From Neptunitalea chrysea (GTDB taxonomy: Bacteria; Bacteroidota; Bacteroidia; Flavobacteriales; Flavobacteriaceae), in the NCBI RefSeq assembly GCF_027924145.1, contig NZ_BRVP01000012.1, positions 1 through 64,000 on the forward strand: a stretch of 64,000 bases of DNA. Reading direction: 5' to 3'. Below are positions 44,627 to 53,236 of the stretch, one piece after another. The notes beneath the pieces were generated by a model. It saw only the letters and a list, made by a program, of their open reading frames with translations, was not told the DNA's origin and ran no database searches. Within the stretch, counting starts at the first letter, position 1. Each line of letters opens with the position of its first letter. The position numbers and the translations under genes were made by a program.

Positions 44627-45705
44627 TATTTTAAATAAATATCATTCAATCTATTAACATACTTAGATGGTTCAAAATTTTCATCAAAAAATTGCTTCCC
44701 ACTTTTACTAAGCTGGTCTCTTAAATCAGGATTTTTATATAAAATACGAATCTTTTCTGCAAGACTCTTCGGGTTACTTACCTCAAACGTTAGTCCATTA
44801 ACATTATTCTCTATTAATTCTGAAAAACTTGTAATATCAGAAGAAATAATAGGGCACTCAAATTTAAATGCCTCTAAAATAACTAACGGAAGTCCTTCTG
44901 AAATAGAAGGTAATACAAATAAATCAGATGCTTTAAAATACTGATATACCTGATGACTAATTCCTTCAAAAAAAACAACAGATGTTAATTCTAATTTCTC
45001 TGTTAGCTCTTTTAATTGCTCTAATAAAGCTCCCGAACCTACCAGATAAACCTCAATTTGCTGTTTTATATTTTCTTCAAGTAAATGAATGGCTTCAATT
45101 AAAGTATGCACAGATTTATGGGAAATAAACCTACCCACAAACAATATTTTAAACTTATCTTGATGTTTAGCTAAATTAGTGGGCATAGGAAGTTCTGAAG
45201 TATGACCAACCGAAATGGTATTATAAAGCAAGTAAATACGCTTATAATCAAGCCAAAATTTCTGGTGGATATGTTCCTTTAAAGCCTTAGAAATTGCTAT
45301 TATTTTTGTTTCTCTACAGATAACATTAAACAATATACGATAAAGTATATAATACAAAGAATCCTGAAAATTATTCCTATATGTTGTACTATGCACTGTA
45401 GAAATGGTTTTAATTCCCTTACAAGACCTTGCCGCTAACAGCCCAAATAAATCTGCATGGGTTAAATGCGTATGTACAACATCGGGTTTAATTTTTTGTA
45501 ATACCTTTCTAATTTCGGATATGATATTAAATTTTAAAGGTATATGTATTACATTCACCCTCTTATCAAACTCATTAACCAATTTTGGCACCTTAAAATA
45601 AATCACTGTTACCTCATGAAATTCTAATTGCATTCCGGTAACATTTACCAGTAATTTTTCTGCTCCTCCTACTTCTAATGAGGTTATGATGTGTACAATT
45701 TTCAT
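44626..45705 (-). CDS. Glycosyltransferase family 4
   Basis: 359 aa, GT-B fold. HIITSLEVGGAEKLLVNV at the start and the donor motif SEGLPLVILEAFKFECP with the E-x7-E pair near residues 262-272 identify the family. It extends the lipid-linked repeat unit; donor and acceptor are not predictable. It starts about 16 bases from the sulfotransferase stop. Confidence 0.93.
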   Translation of the reverse strand: MKIVHIITSLEVGGAEKLLVNVTGMQLEFHEVTVIYFKVPKLVNEFDKRVNVIHIPLKFNIISEIRKVLQKIKPDVVHTHLTHADLFGLLAARSCKGIKTISTVHSTTYRNNFQDSLYYILYRILFNVICRETKIIAISKALKEHIHQKFWLDYKRIYLLYNTISVGHTSELPMPTNLAKHQDKFKILFVGRFISHKSVHTLIEAIHLLEENIKQQIEVYLVGSGALLEQLKELTEKLELTSVVFFEGISHQVYQYFKASDLFVLPSISEGLPLVILEAFKFECPIISSDITSFSELIENNVNGLTFEVSNPKSLAEKIRILYKNPDLRDQLSKSGKQFFDENFEPSKYVNRLNDIYLK

Positions 45706-45721
45706 GAGATATACTTCCGTT

Positions 45722-46636
45722 TTATTTTAACCAGTTAGATAAATCTCTACTAACTACTTTTGAGAGTTTTAAAATATCTTCTTTAAAATATTCTTGTAAA
45801 TATTTTTTTTCTTCCAAAGGAACCCCAACTTTCTTTAAATTTTTATCCTTCATTCGCTCTTTTCTCTCGACAAGAAAACTTCTTACCTTTTCAGGTACGT
45901 ATTGCTTAATTTCTCTTGGAAACACGGCCTTTTCTAAAACTTTTTGAAGCAACTCATTTTTAGGTACTCCCGAAATATTATACCTAATTCCATAGTCCAA
46001 CTCTTCTTCTTCCTCTACCCCAATGAAATCAATCAATCCCTTATAAAATGTCTCAGGATCGTCTTTAAAATCGTCATAAAAAAGTACAGAGGTATCAAAA
46101 TTTTCCATAAACGGAATCACTTGTTTACTATAAAGTCCCTGTTCTTTATAACGCCACAAAAAATCATAATGCTCTTCCTTTCGCTTTTCCTCCAATAACA
46201 ATGCTTCTTTAAAAGTTTTGGTTTCTCTACTATCTCTTATCAAGTGCATATAAGCAGAAAAAGCCCTTTTGGTAGGATCTCTTAAAACAATAATTATTTT
46301 AGGATATTTATCTTTAGGGTAATACTTTTTTATACTCTCAATAGTATTTTCGTAATACAACAAATACTCTACCGAAGCATCTCCTAATTTCTGATTAGGC
46401 TTGCTTTTATCAAATAAGCTCAAATAATGATTTAAATCTTTTATAATAGCCTCATTGGTAACCTCATCTCCAACTCCTTTAAAGATGGGATCCATATTAG
46501 AAAAAAATCTACATTCTTTTCTTGCAGGAATAAATATTTCTGAATGTTTTTGTAGCGTAGTTGCAATTGACGTAGTACCACATTTAGGCGCTCCTACAAT
46601 TAAAAAATCTGGTAAATAAATATTGTCTACTTTCAA
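45722..46636 (-). CDS. Sulfotransferase
   Basis: 304 aa, soluble. The PAPS 5'-phosphosulfate loop is VGAPKCGTTS (residues 14-23), and the 3'-phosphate-binding segment is VLRDPTKRAFSAYMH (about 118-132). It transfers sulfate from PAPS to a hydroxyl, here most likely on the polysaccharide. The start is TTG; the preceding two codons are GCT and a stop, and the TTG gives a proper lead-in to the first strand. It lies between the flippase and GT4 genes. Confidence 0.9.
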   Translation of the reverse strand: MKVDNIYLPDFLIVGAPKCGTTSIATTLQKHSEIFIPARKECRFFSNMDPIFKGVGDEVTNEAIIKDLNHYLSLFDKSKPNQKLGDASVEYLLYYENTIESIKKYYPKDKYPKIIIVLRDPTKRAFSAYMHLIRDSRETKTFKEALLLEEKRKEEHYDFLWRYKEQGLYSKQVIPFMENFDTSVLFYDDFKDDPETFYKGLIDFIGVEEEEELDYGIRYNISGVPKNELLQKVLEKAVFPREIKQYVPEKVRSFLVERKERMKDKNLKKVGVPLEEKKYLQEYFKEDILKLSKVVSRDLSNWLK

Positions 46637-46642
46637 AGCTTA

Positions 46643-47941
46643 TTATTTAAAATTATAAAAAAACAAAATTTTATCTTTTCTATATACGTAATAAACAGCT
46701 AACAAATTCCAAAAAATCATGCTTATGGCTGTACTTACTGCTGCTCCATTCATTCCATAATCTGGAATAAAATATATATTTAAAATTAAATTTAAAACAA
46801 GAGCAACCAGAAGTATTCTTTGAAAAATAAATTGTCTTCCAGTCATATTAAGATATACCCCAACAGATCCGGAAAACACATTTATAAACTGGCCAAATGT
46901 ACATATTAATAATGAAATATAGGCTTCGGTATAAGCCGTTCCAAAAAAACCTAAAATAGTTTTGGGAATTAAAAATAACATAATTAAAACCGGAATGGTT
47001 AAATACACATTCATTTTTATCGACTTGTTTATAATCGATAACAGTTTATCTCTTTCACCCGAATAAAAATATTTAGCAATATCTGGGGCTACTATAGAAT
47101 TTACTGCTAACAAAACAATGCTAGTTACAGAACTCACCTTTACAATTACTCCATAATAAGCAACAATATTAAAACTATGGTAATGCTCCAGAATAATAAC
47201 ATCAGCACTTTGCATAATTAGCATCGTTAAAAAACTAATAGTCATAGGGTAAGATGTTTTAATAATATCTTTAAATCCGTATGAGTTATTAGAATCCGTT
47301 TTATGACGTAAGTGGATAGGTGTATCTTTTTTTAAATTTTGTAATAATCTAAAAACATATAAAGAAGTAGTAGTTGCAAGCAGAATTAAAGCCAATATAA
47401 CCCCATCCAAAAGATAATTATAAACTCCAAAAACATGAATGGCATAAACCATAACTATCACCAAGCCATACCTCACTAAGTTTCCAAAAATTTCAGAAGC
47501 CATTAATTGCTTCAAGCCTCGTATAGCTCTAAAATTTAATATAGATAAGCTCAGAAAAAAAACTCCCAAAAAGGCTTTTAAGAGAACTTTTTCTAGATTC
47601 TTATCTAGTATCTGAAAATCAAACACATAAAACAATAGGTACGCTCCAAGTAAAATACTACTTGTTACCAAAATAATACCCACTTTTTTAAAGTAAATAT
47701 CTCTTACCTTATAAAAATTACCCTCAGCCTCTAGTTTACCCGCAAATTTAAGAAAAGCATCTTGTGTACCTAAAACAGCTATAGAACTCAATAAAATAAG
47801 CATGGAGTTAAGGTAATTAAATTGCCCTACTAGTTCTTTATTAAAAAATTTAGTTACCAAAACCAGAGAAAAAAAACTTAGCCCTGCCCCAATTCCTTTC
47901 AAAAAAACAACTAGAAGACCACTTTTTAAAAAAGCCCCCAT
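46643..47941 (-). CDS. Oligosaccharide flippase (Wzx-like)
   Basis: About 432 aa from the ATG at 47941 (GAFLKSGLLVVFLKGIGAGL); an ATG at 47965 adds eight residues but overlaps the epimerase gene. It has about 12 to 14 membrane helices of the MOP superfamily. It would flip the lipid-linked repeat unit of this cluster to the periplasm. It is distinct from the flippase at 13.9 kb. Confidence 0.9.
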   Translation of the reverse strand: MGAFLKSGLLVVFLKGIGAGLSFFSLVLVTKFFNKELVGQFNYLNSMLILLSSIAVLGTQDAFLKFAGKLEAEGNFYKVRDIYFKKVGIILVTSSILLGAYLLFYVFDFQILDKNLEKVLLKAFLGVFFLSLSILNFRAIRGLKQLMASEIFGNLVRYGLVIVMVYAIHVFGVYNYLLDGVILALILLATTTSLYVFRLLQNLKKDTPIHLRHKTDSNNSYGFKDIIKTSYPMTISFLTMLIMQSADVIILEHYHSFNIVAYYGVIVKVSSVTSIVLLAVNSIVAPDIAKYFYSGERDKLLSIINKSIKMNVYLTIPVLIMLFLIPKTILGFFGTAYTEAYISLLICTFGQFINVFSGSVGVYLNMTGRQFIFQRILLVALVLNLILNIYFIPDYGMNGAAVSTAISMIFWNLLAVYYVYRKDKILFFYNFK

Positions 47942-47943
47942 TT

Positions 47944-48930
47944 TTAATTTTTGCCTAAAAACCATTGTACCGTATTTTTTAAACCCTCTTCAAATTTAAC
48001 AGTGGGTTTATACGCTAACAAATGTACTGCTTTTTCAATAGACGCTAAGGAGTGCTTTACATCCCCTGCGCGTTCTGGTCCGTATACTGGTAATTCAGGA
48101 GATACAATTCCATTTGCTATCAATTCATCTTTAATAGCAGTAAACAGCTCATTCAAATTCGTATTTTCACCGCAAGCTACATTGTACACCGTATTAACAG
48201 CCTCCGCATTATCTATTAAAGCAGCCAATTGATTCATTTGAACTACATTGTCTATATAGGTAAAATCTCTACTATGCTCTCCCGTGCCATTAATTACAGG
48301 TTGTTCCCCTAATTTCATTAAATTGATAAACTTAGGTATTACCGCAGCATAGGCTCCGTTAGGATCTTGCTTTGGGCCAAATACATTAAAGTAACGTAAT
48401 CCTATGGTTTCTATACCATAGGTTGTAGCAAACACCTTCGCATATAATTCATTTACATATTTAGTTACCGCATAAGGAGATAGTGGATTTCCAATACTAT
48501 CTTCTTGTTTAGGTAACCCAGGATGGTCTCCGTAGGTAGAAGAACTTGCAGCATACACAAAACGTTTTACCTTGTTTTCTTTTACAGCCCACAACATATT
48601 TAAAAAACCGGAAACATTTACATCGTTACTTGTAATAGGATCGTTTATAGAACGCGGTACAGATCCTAATGCTGCCTGATGCAAAACTATTTCTACATCT
48701 TTAGTAGCTTTTAAACAGGTATCTAAATCTCTAATATCTCCTTCAACAAAAGTAAAATTAGGATGCGCAAAATGGTACTCAATATTCCGCATATGTCCGG
48801 TAGCTAAATTATCCAAACATATTACTTTATTATTTTGAGTAAGCAAGACATCTACAAGATTAGATCCAATAAAACCTGCTCCTCCTGTTACTAATACTGT
48901 TTTGTTTTCAATTTGCCTATTCGCGGTCAT
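47944..48930 (-). CDS. UDP-N-acetylglucosamine 4-epimerase-like SDR (WbpP type)
   Basis: 328 aa, extended SDR. TGGAGFIGS (15-23) binds NAD; the catalytic SSS and YAVTK (about 163-167) are intact. SVPRSINDPITSNDVNVSGF and RYFNVFGPKQDPNGAYAAVI are characteristic of WbpP/TviC enzymes, which interconvert UDP-GlcNAc and UDP-GalNAc, or their uronic acids. With the dehydrogenase upstream it would supply UDP-GalNAcA. It follows that gene by about 27 bases. Confidence 0.9.
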   Translation of the reverse strand: MTANRQIENKTVLVTGGAGFIGSNLVDVLLTQNNKVICLDNLATGHMRNIEYHFAHPNFTFVEGDIRDLDTCLKATKDVEIVLHQAALGSVPRSINDPITSNDVNVSGFLNMLWAVKENKVKRFVYAASSSTYGDHPGLPKQEDSIGNPLSPYAVTKYVNELYAKVFATTYGIETIGLRYFNVFGPKQDPNGAYAAVIPKFINLMKLGEQPVINGTGEHSRDFTYIDNVVQMNQLAALIDNAEAVNTVYNVACGENTNLNELFTAIKDELIANGIVSPELPVYGPERAGDVKHSLASIEKAVHLLAYKPTVKFEEGLKNTVQWFLGKN

Positions 48931-48957
48931 AGTTGTTATTTACTACTTCTATTAATC

Positions 48958-50208
48958 TTATAATGAGTCTGTTGCCAACCCTTTTTCTAATATGTTCTTT
49001 ACATCAAATATGATTGTATCCTTAGCAATAGTATCCCAATCATAGGTTAAAAACTCTGCATGTCCAACTGCTATAATAATTCCTTGATACTTCTCAATAG
49101 CTTCAGAAGTCACATGTATTCCATATTCATGTTCAATATCTTCTGTTTTAGCAATAGGATCATAAATATCGGCTTCAATACCATACTCCAATAATTCGGT
49201 ATAAATGTCTATTACTCTTGTATTTCTAATATCAGGACAATTTTCTTTAAATGTAAAACCTAAAATAAGTGTATTTGTACCCTTTACATTCTTTTTGGTA
49301 TTAAGTAGGTGTTTTACATATTTCTTTACCACCTGAGCGCCCATATTATCGTTAATTCGTCTACCAGCAAGTATCACTTCAGGATTATGTCCTAAGCTCT
49401 GTGCCTTGTAGGTTAAATAATAAGGATCTACCCCAATACAATGACCTCCTACCAATCCTGGTCTAAACGGTAAAAAATTCCATTTAGTACCAGCTGCTTC
49501 TAAAACTTCCAATGTATTAATATCCATTTTATCAAATATCATGGAAAGCTCATTAACAAAGGCAATATTTAAATCGCGTTGAGAATTTTCAATTACTTTA
49601 GCTGCTTCCGCCACTTTAATAGAAGATGCCTTGTGCGTACCGGCAGTTACTATAGAACCGTAAAGATCATCGATAAAATTAGCAATTTCTGAAGTGCTGC
49701 CAGAGGTCACCTTCACAATATTATGTACACGCCTTTCTTTATCACCCGGATTAATACGTTCAGGAGAATACCCGCAATAAAAATCGATATTGAATTTCAT
49801 ACCGCTAATCTCTTCCAAAATAGGTACACATACCTCTTCTGTACACCCAGGAAAAACTGTAGATTCGTATATCACAACATCTCCCTTTTTAAGCCAATTA
49901 GCTACTTCTTTCGTTGCAGAAACGATAGGCGTTAAATCTGGCTTTTTATATTTATCAATAGGTGTTGGTACGGTTAGAATAAACACATTAGCCCTTTGCA
50001 AATCTTTAGGGTTAGTAGTATAATGTAAGGTTTCTGCGGCTAGTAATTCTTCTTTAGATACTTCACATGTGGTATCTATTCCTTTTTCAAGCTCTTCAAT
50101 ACGTTTATTATGAATATCAAACCCTATTACCTCATAGCCATTTTTTGCAAATTCTACAGCTAACGGCAATCCAACATATCCTAATCCTATAATTGATAGT
50201 ATACTCAT
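48958..50208 (-). CDS. Nucleotide sugar dehydrogenase (UDP-HexNAc 6-dehydrogenase, WbpO/TviB-like)
   Basis: 416 aa. IGLGYVGLPLAVEFAKNGY (about 7-25) binds NAD, the catalytic Cys is in GGHCIGVDPYYLTYKAQ, and a C-terminal UDP-binding domain follows (GFTFKENCPDIRNTRVIDI). It oxidises C6 of a UDP-HexNAc to the uronic acid. It is the first gene of the polysaccharide operon, with its own -7 box. Confidence 0.93.
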   Translation of the reverse strand: MSILSIIGLGYVGLPLAVEFAKNGYEVIGFDIHNKRIEELEKGIDTTCEVSKEELLAAETLHYTTNPKDLQRANVFILTVPTPIDKYKKPDLTPIVSATKEVANWLKKGDVVIYESTVFPGCTEEVCVPILEEISGMKFNIDFYCGYSPERINPGDKERRVHNIVKVTSGSTSEIANFIDDLYGSIVTAGTHKASSIKVAEAAKVIENSQRDLNIAFVNELSMIFDKMDINTLEVLEAAGTKWNFLPFRPGLVGGHCIGVDPYYLTYKAQSLGHNPEVILAGRRINDNMGAQVVKKYVKHLLNTKKNVKGTNTLILGFTFKENCPDIRNTRVIDIYTELLEYGIEADIYDPIAKTEDIEHEYGIHVTSEAIEKYQGIIIAVGHAEFLTYDWDTIAKDTIIFDVKNILEKGLATDSL

Positions 50209-50233
50209 ATTTCTAATTTGTATTTAACCGTTT

Positions 50234-50241
50234 CAAAGGTA
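50234..50241 (-). promoter_or_regulatory. -7 promoter box of the polysaccharide operon
   Basis: TACCTTTG on the minus strand, an exact consensus match, about 25 bases before the dehydrogenase ATG. No clear -33 TTG. The rest of this 238-base gap holds only the terminator at 50394. Confidence 0.55.
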
Positions 50242-50393
50242 ATTTTTATAATTCTATTTTTATAAGTTAAGGTATGTATCTTCGTTTAAATACTTTTCTT
50301 ATCTAAAAAAAGTTAATTATTTCCTTAATTATCGAAATCAAATAATAAAAGAAACAACCTTACAGTAGACTAAATGTACTTATCTAAAAAGTA

Positions 50394-50427
50394 AAAAGCT
50401 TCTTTATCATATGATAAAGAAGCTTTT
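50394..50427. terminator. Terminator after the Wzz-like gene
   Basis: Perfect 34-base palindrome, two arms of 17 with no unpaired bases between them, starting AAAAGCTTCTTTATCAT, with A/T runs outside. It lies 20 bases after the stop of the gene at 50447. Confidence 0.8.
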
Positions 50428-50446
50428 ATTTTAAGGTTAAAAACCT

Positions 50447-51493
50447 CTATTTATTATATGCTTTTAAAAAAGTATTTAGCCTTAAAAGTAAAATAACCAC
50501 AAAAACCAAGGTTATAAATAATAGCGGTAAAACTACCTTCATTTCTCTTGAAATTCTAATCACTTTAATACCCCTATCAGGAAATTCTGAGATTACATTT
50601 AATGACGCCTTCTGAGTACCCTTATCTTCATTTAATTTAACCAAACTTCTTCTAATATTATTTATCTGCTCTATCAATTCAACACCATTAAAATTGTTGT
50701 TTCTGTCATCAGATAAACTAATACTAGCACCCGCCCCAGGGTTTTCTGCTGCAGCTACCATAGATTCTCTATAAGCAATTTGCATAGAATCTATTTCAAC
50801 CAATTGCTTTCTCAAAATAGTGTCTTGTAACGCTATATTGGTTTTCTTTATTTTCTCTTGCTCTTTAAAATAAGGGTTTTGAGAAACTGATGCCACAATA
50901 GAATTTTCAAGCTTTTTAACAACTGTATTATCTGTACTTACTACTTTTACCGTATGGTAGGCAGCATCAAAATCATTAAAATTATTTGAATACATTTCAT
51001 AGTCAAAACTCTTTTGAGTTAAGGTATCAAGTCCTTTAATAAACTTATCATACAAATACAGCTTTTGTCTCTCTGTAACTAATGCTTCCACAGAAAAAGA
51101 TACAATTTTACCTGCTTCAGATGGAGTAATCTTCATAGCCTTGGCTAAGGTTATTGAATCTTTAGAAACCGCCAAATCACTAAAATAAGCGATTTGATTA
51201 TAAAGTTGTATCGAACTATTAAAATTTGGCTCTACCACCATTTCAGAAGTATAAGTAGGGGCTTTAGTTTTATCTAAAAATACTCCCGCAACCACACCAA
51301 TAACTAAAGCAATTACAAAGTAAATTATATTCTTTTTTATTAAAAGAAGTAATAGGATAAATACATGAAATATCCATTTGAATAAGTTCCCTATAGACTT
51401 AAAAAAATTCTGAATACTTTTCCCTAAATAGGCAAAAAACTGAATAATATCAATTTCATCAGAATTATGGTCTTGGTTGGATTGGTTGCTCAT
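50447..51493 (-). CDS. Wzz-like chain-length determinant
   Basis: 348 aa. Two membrane helices (about 46-70 and 313-335) flank a periplasmic domain with coiled-coil segments (about 205-305), the topology of polysaccharide co-polymerases that set chain length. There is no C-terminal tyrosine kinase. It follows the DUF6909-like gene by 12 bases and lies immediately upstream of the polysaccharide operon, separated from it by a terminator. Confidence 0.85.
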   Translation of the reverse strand: MSNQSNQDHNSDEIDIIQFFAYLGKSIQNFFKSIGNLFKWIFHVFILLLLLIKKNIIYFVIALVIGVVAGVFLDKTKAPTYTSEMVVEPNFNSSIQLYNQIAYFSDLAVSKDSITLAKAMKITPSEAGKIVSFSVEALVTERQKLYLYDKFIKGLDTLTQKSFDYEMYSNNFNDFDAAYHTVKVVSTDNTVVKKLENSIVASVSQNPYFKEQEKIKKTNIALQDTILRKQLVEIDSMQIAYRESMVAAAENPGAGASISLSDDRNNNFNGVELIEQINNIRRSLVKLNEDKGTQKASLNVISEFPDRGIKVIRISREMKVVLPLLFITLVFVVILLLRLNTFLKAYNK

Positions 51494-51505
51494 AGAAAAT
51501 ATAAC

Positions 51506-53191
51506 TTAGTTTAATATTTGTTCTAATATTTTAATGGTAATTAAATATGTTGGTTTCACTCCTGTAATCCCTAATCCGCCCGAAGCTAATGTACTACCGG
51601 TTTCTAATGGATTATCAGAGGCATAGTATGCATAACGGACTTTTACATCGTTTCGTATGCTCTTTCTAATTTTAGAAGCAGACTGTATAGCTTTTTGATA
51701 ATGAACACCTTCCATCTCTAAACCTATCACATTCCAGGTAGATTCATGGAAAAACTTCAATACATCTTTATTTTGTAGTGAGGTGCCTAAAACCGTTACC
51801 ATAGACCCCTCAAAAACTTTCAGGTCGTTATTTTCAAAATCTGCGGCACACAACTCATTATTAAACGGATAATTATCGGCTGTACCCTCAAATATGTGAG
51901 CATTCGGAATCATAAGATCTCCTTTTCCTCCTTCAAGAATACCAGCTTTACCCATAATAGAAACCGAATCTACTTTTAAAAATGTAGTTTTTTCTTCCTC
52001 TTTATATGGTTTTAAAAACTCATCAATGGTTTCGTAAGCCTGTTCACCAAAAGCATAATCCATTACAAATAGCACCGGTTTCTCTTCATCAGGTGTGGTT
52101 GCATTTGGCGCAAACCTACTTTTCGTAAAGTTGATTTTAGCGGTGTCAAATATTTGAACATCTATGTTGGTACCAGAAGTATCATCTACCTGAATCATTC
52201 CGTTCTTAAGAGCAAAGTCTCTTACTTTTTTTCGTAATGCATCATTACCAAGTTCACTCAACGCCTCAAAAACGTTAAACGATTTTTTGTCTTTATATTC
52301 TTTATCTAATACTTGATCTGCATAAATACTATTCATTACACTATGCATATTAGCACTTATAATGTGTACAGGTCTGCCAAGTAAGTTATTATCTTTTAAT
52401 ACTTTTTTAATGTTAGAAGCCCATACATCACCATGAATATGGTGTCCTAAACGCTCTCTTAATACCGAGCTAAATGTAATAGTGCGCTTATCGTTTTCTA
52501 CAATCTCTTCAATGGCAAGTTTACCCATCCAATAAATTACATGTAAAAAGCGTTCGGGTTGTTTTTTAGTGGTAAAGGTATTGTGAGCGGTTAAAATCTC
52601 TTCAAAAGTTCTTCCCAATACATTACCAAGGTGAATAAAAGCTACCTCTCTTTCAGATTGATTTAATTTCCCTTTTTTTACAGCCGTTTCAATCTTCTCC
52701 CAATCTCTGGTGGTTTTGCCATCTTCACCTACCAATACTTTATTGGCTATTTTATGAGACTCAATAAACATGAAGGTTAAATGGGTAAGAATATCATAGA
52801 TATCTGAACGTCCACGAGTAATTTCAATATTCATTTGCTCATCGTCTATACGATAGCAATTTCTTCTACGCTTTGGCGGTATAATAGCATCAAAATGCGA
52901 TTGATGATACCCTTCATTAGAAGTTAAGTTAATAAATCGGCACTCCTCAATACCTTCTGGCAAGCGCTCTAGTATATACATTAAACCGTTTATCTCGGTT
53001 TTATCTTCAGAAATGGTACCATATATTTCAGGACGTAATAACAGTAACGACTCCCGTAATGTTTCTCCTGAAATTCCCATAGGTTTATAGAATCCCCTGT
53101 TAAACAGGTGTCTCATGGTAATATATAAACGTTCTATGGCTGCGGTAGACTCCTGTGCTCTGGTCTGCTGTATGGTACTTGTAGTTGTCAT
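51506..53191 (-). CDS. DUF6909-like protein with nucleoside-phosphorylase-like C-terminus
   Basis: 561 aa, soluble, no signal peptide. I recall it as a Bacteroidota family (DUF6909) without a known function. The N-terminal 300 residues are helical. The C-terminal part has VSIMGKAGILEGGKGDLMIPNAH, then VTVLGTSLQNKDV and NVIGLEMEGVHYQKAIQSA; the EMEG motif with a preceding strand is the ribose-binding mark of the MTAN/PNP/AMP nucleosidase superfamily. The two-part layout resembles AMP nucleosidase. Activity is inferred only. It has its own -7 box and heads an operon with the Wzz-like gene. Confidence 0.75.
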   Translation of the reverse strand: MTTTSTIQQTRAQESTAAIERLYITMRHLFNRGFYKPMGISGETLRESLLLLRPEIYGTISEDKTEINGLMYILERLPEGIEECRFINLTSNEGYHQSHFDAIIPPKRRRNCYRIDDEQMNIEITRGRSDIYDILTHLTFMFIESHKIANKVLVGEDGKTTRDWEKIETAVKKGKLNQSEREVAFIHLGNVLGRTFEEILTAHNTFTTKKQPERFLHVIYWMGKLAIEEIVENDKRTITFSSVLRERLGHHIHGDVWASNIKKVLKDNNLLGRPVHIISANMHSVMNSIYADQVLDKEYKDKKSFNVFEALSELGNDALRKKVRDFALKNGMIQVDDTSGTNIDVQIFDTAKINFTKSRFAPNATTPDEEKPVLFVMDYAFGEQAYETIDEFLKPYKEEEKTTFLKVDSVSIMGKAGILEGGKGDLMIPNAHIFEGTADNYPFNNELCAADFENNDLKVFEGSMVTVLGTSLQNKDVLKFFHESTWNVIGLEMEGVHYQKAIQSASKIRKSIRNDVKVRYAYYASDNPLETGSTLASGGLGITGVKPTYLITIKILEQILN

Positions 53192-53207
53192 ATCAATTTT
53201 TAAGATA

Positions 53208-53215
53208 CAAAAATA
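53208..53215 (-). promoter_or_regulatory. -7 promoter box of the DUF6909-like gene
   Basis: TATTTTTG on the minus strand, an exact consensus match, 16 bases before the ATG. Confidence 0.45.
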
Positions 53216-53236
53216 CGTCTAAAATTTTATATGAAT

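Noticed and set aside
35359-51493. Polysaccharide cluster as a genomic island
   Set aside because: Glycan genes are often variable, but I saw no integrase, tRNA junction or direct repeats at its edges, and base use is not obviously different by eye.
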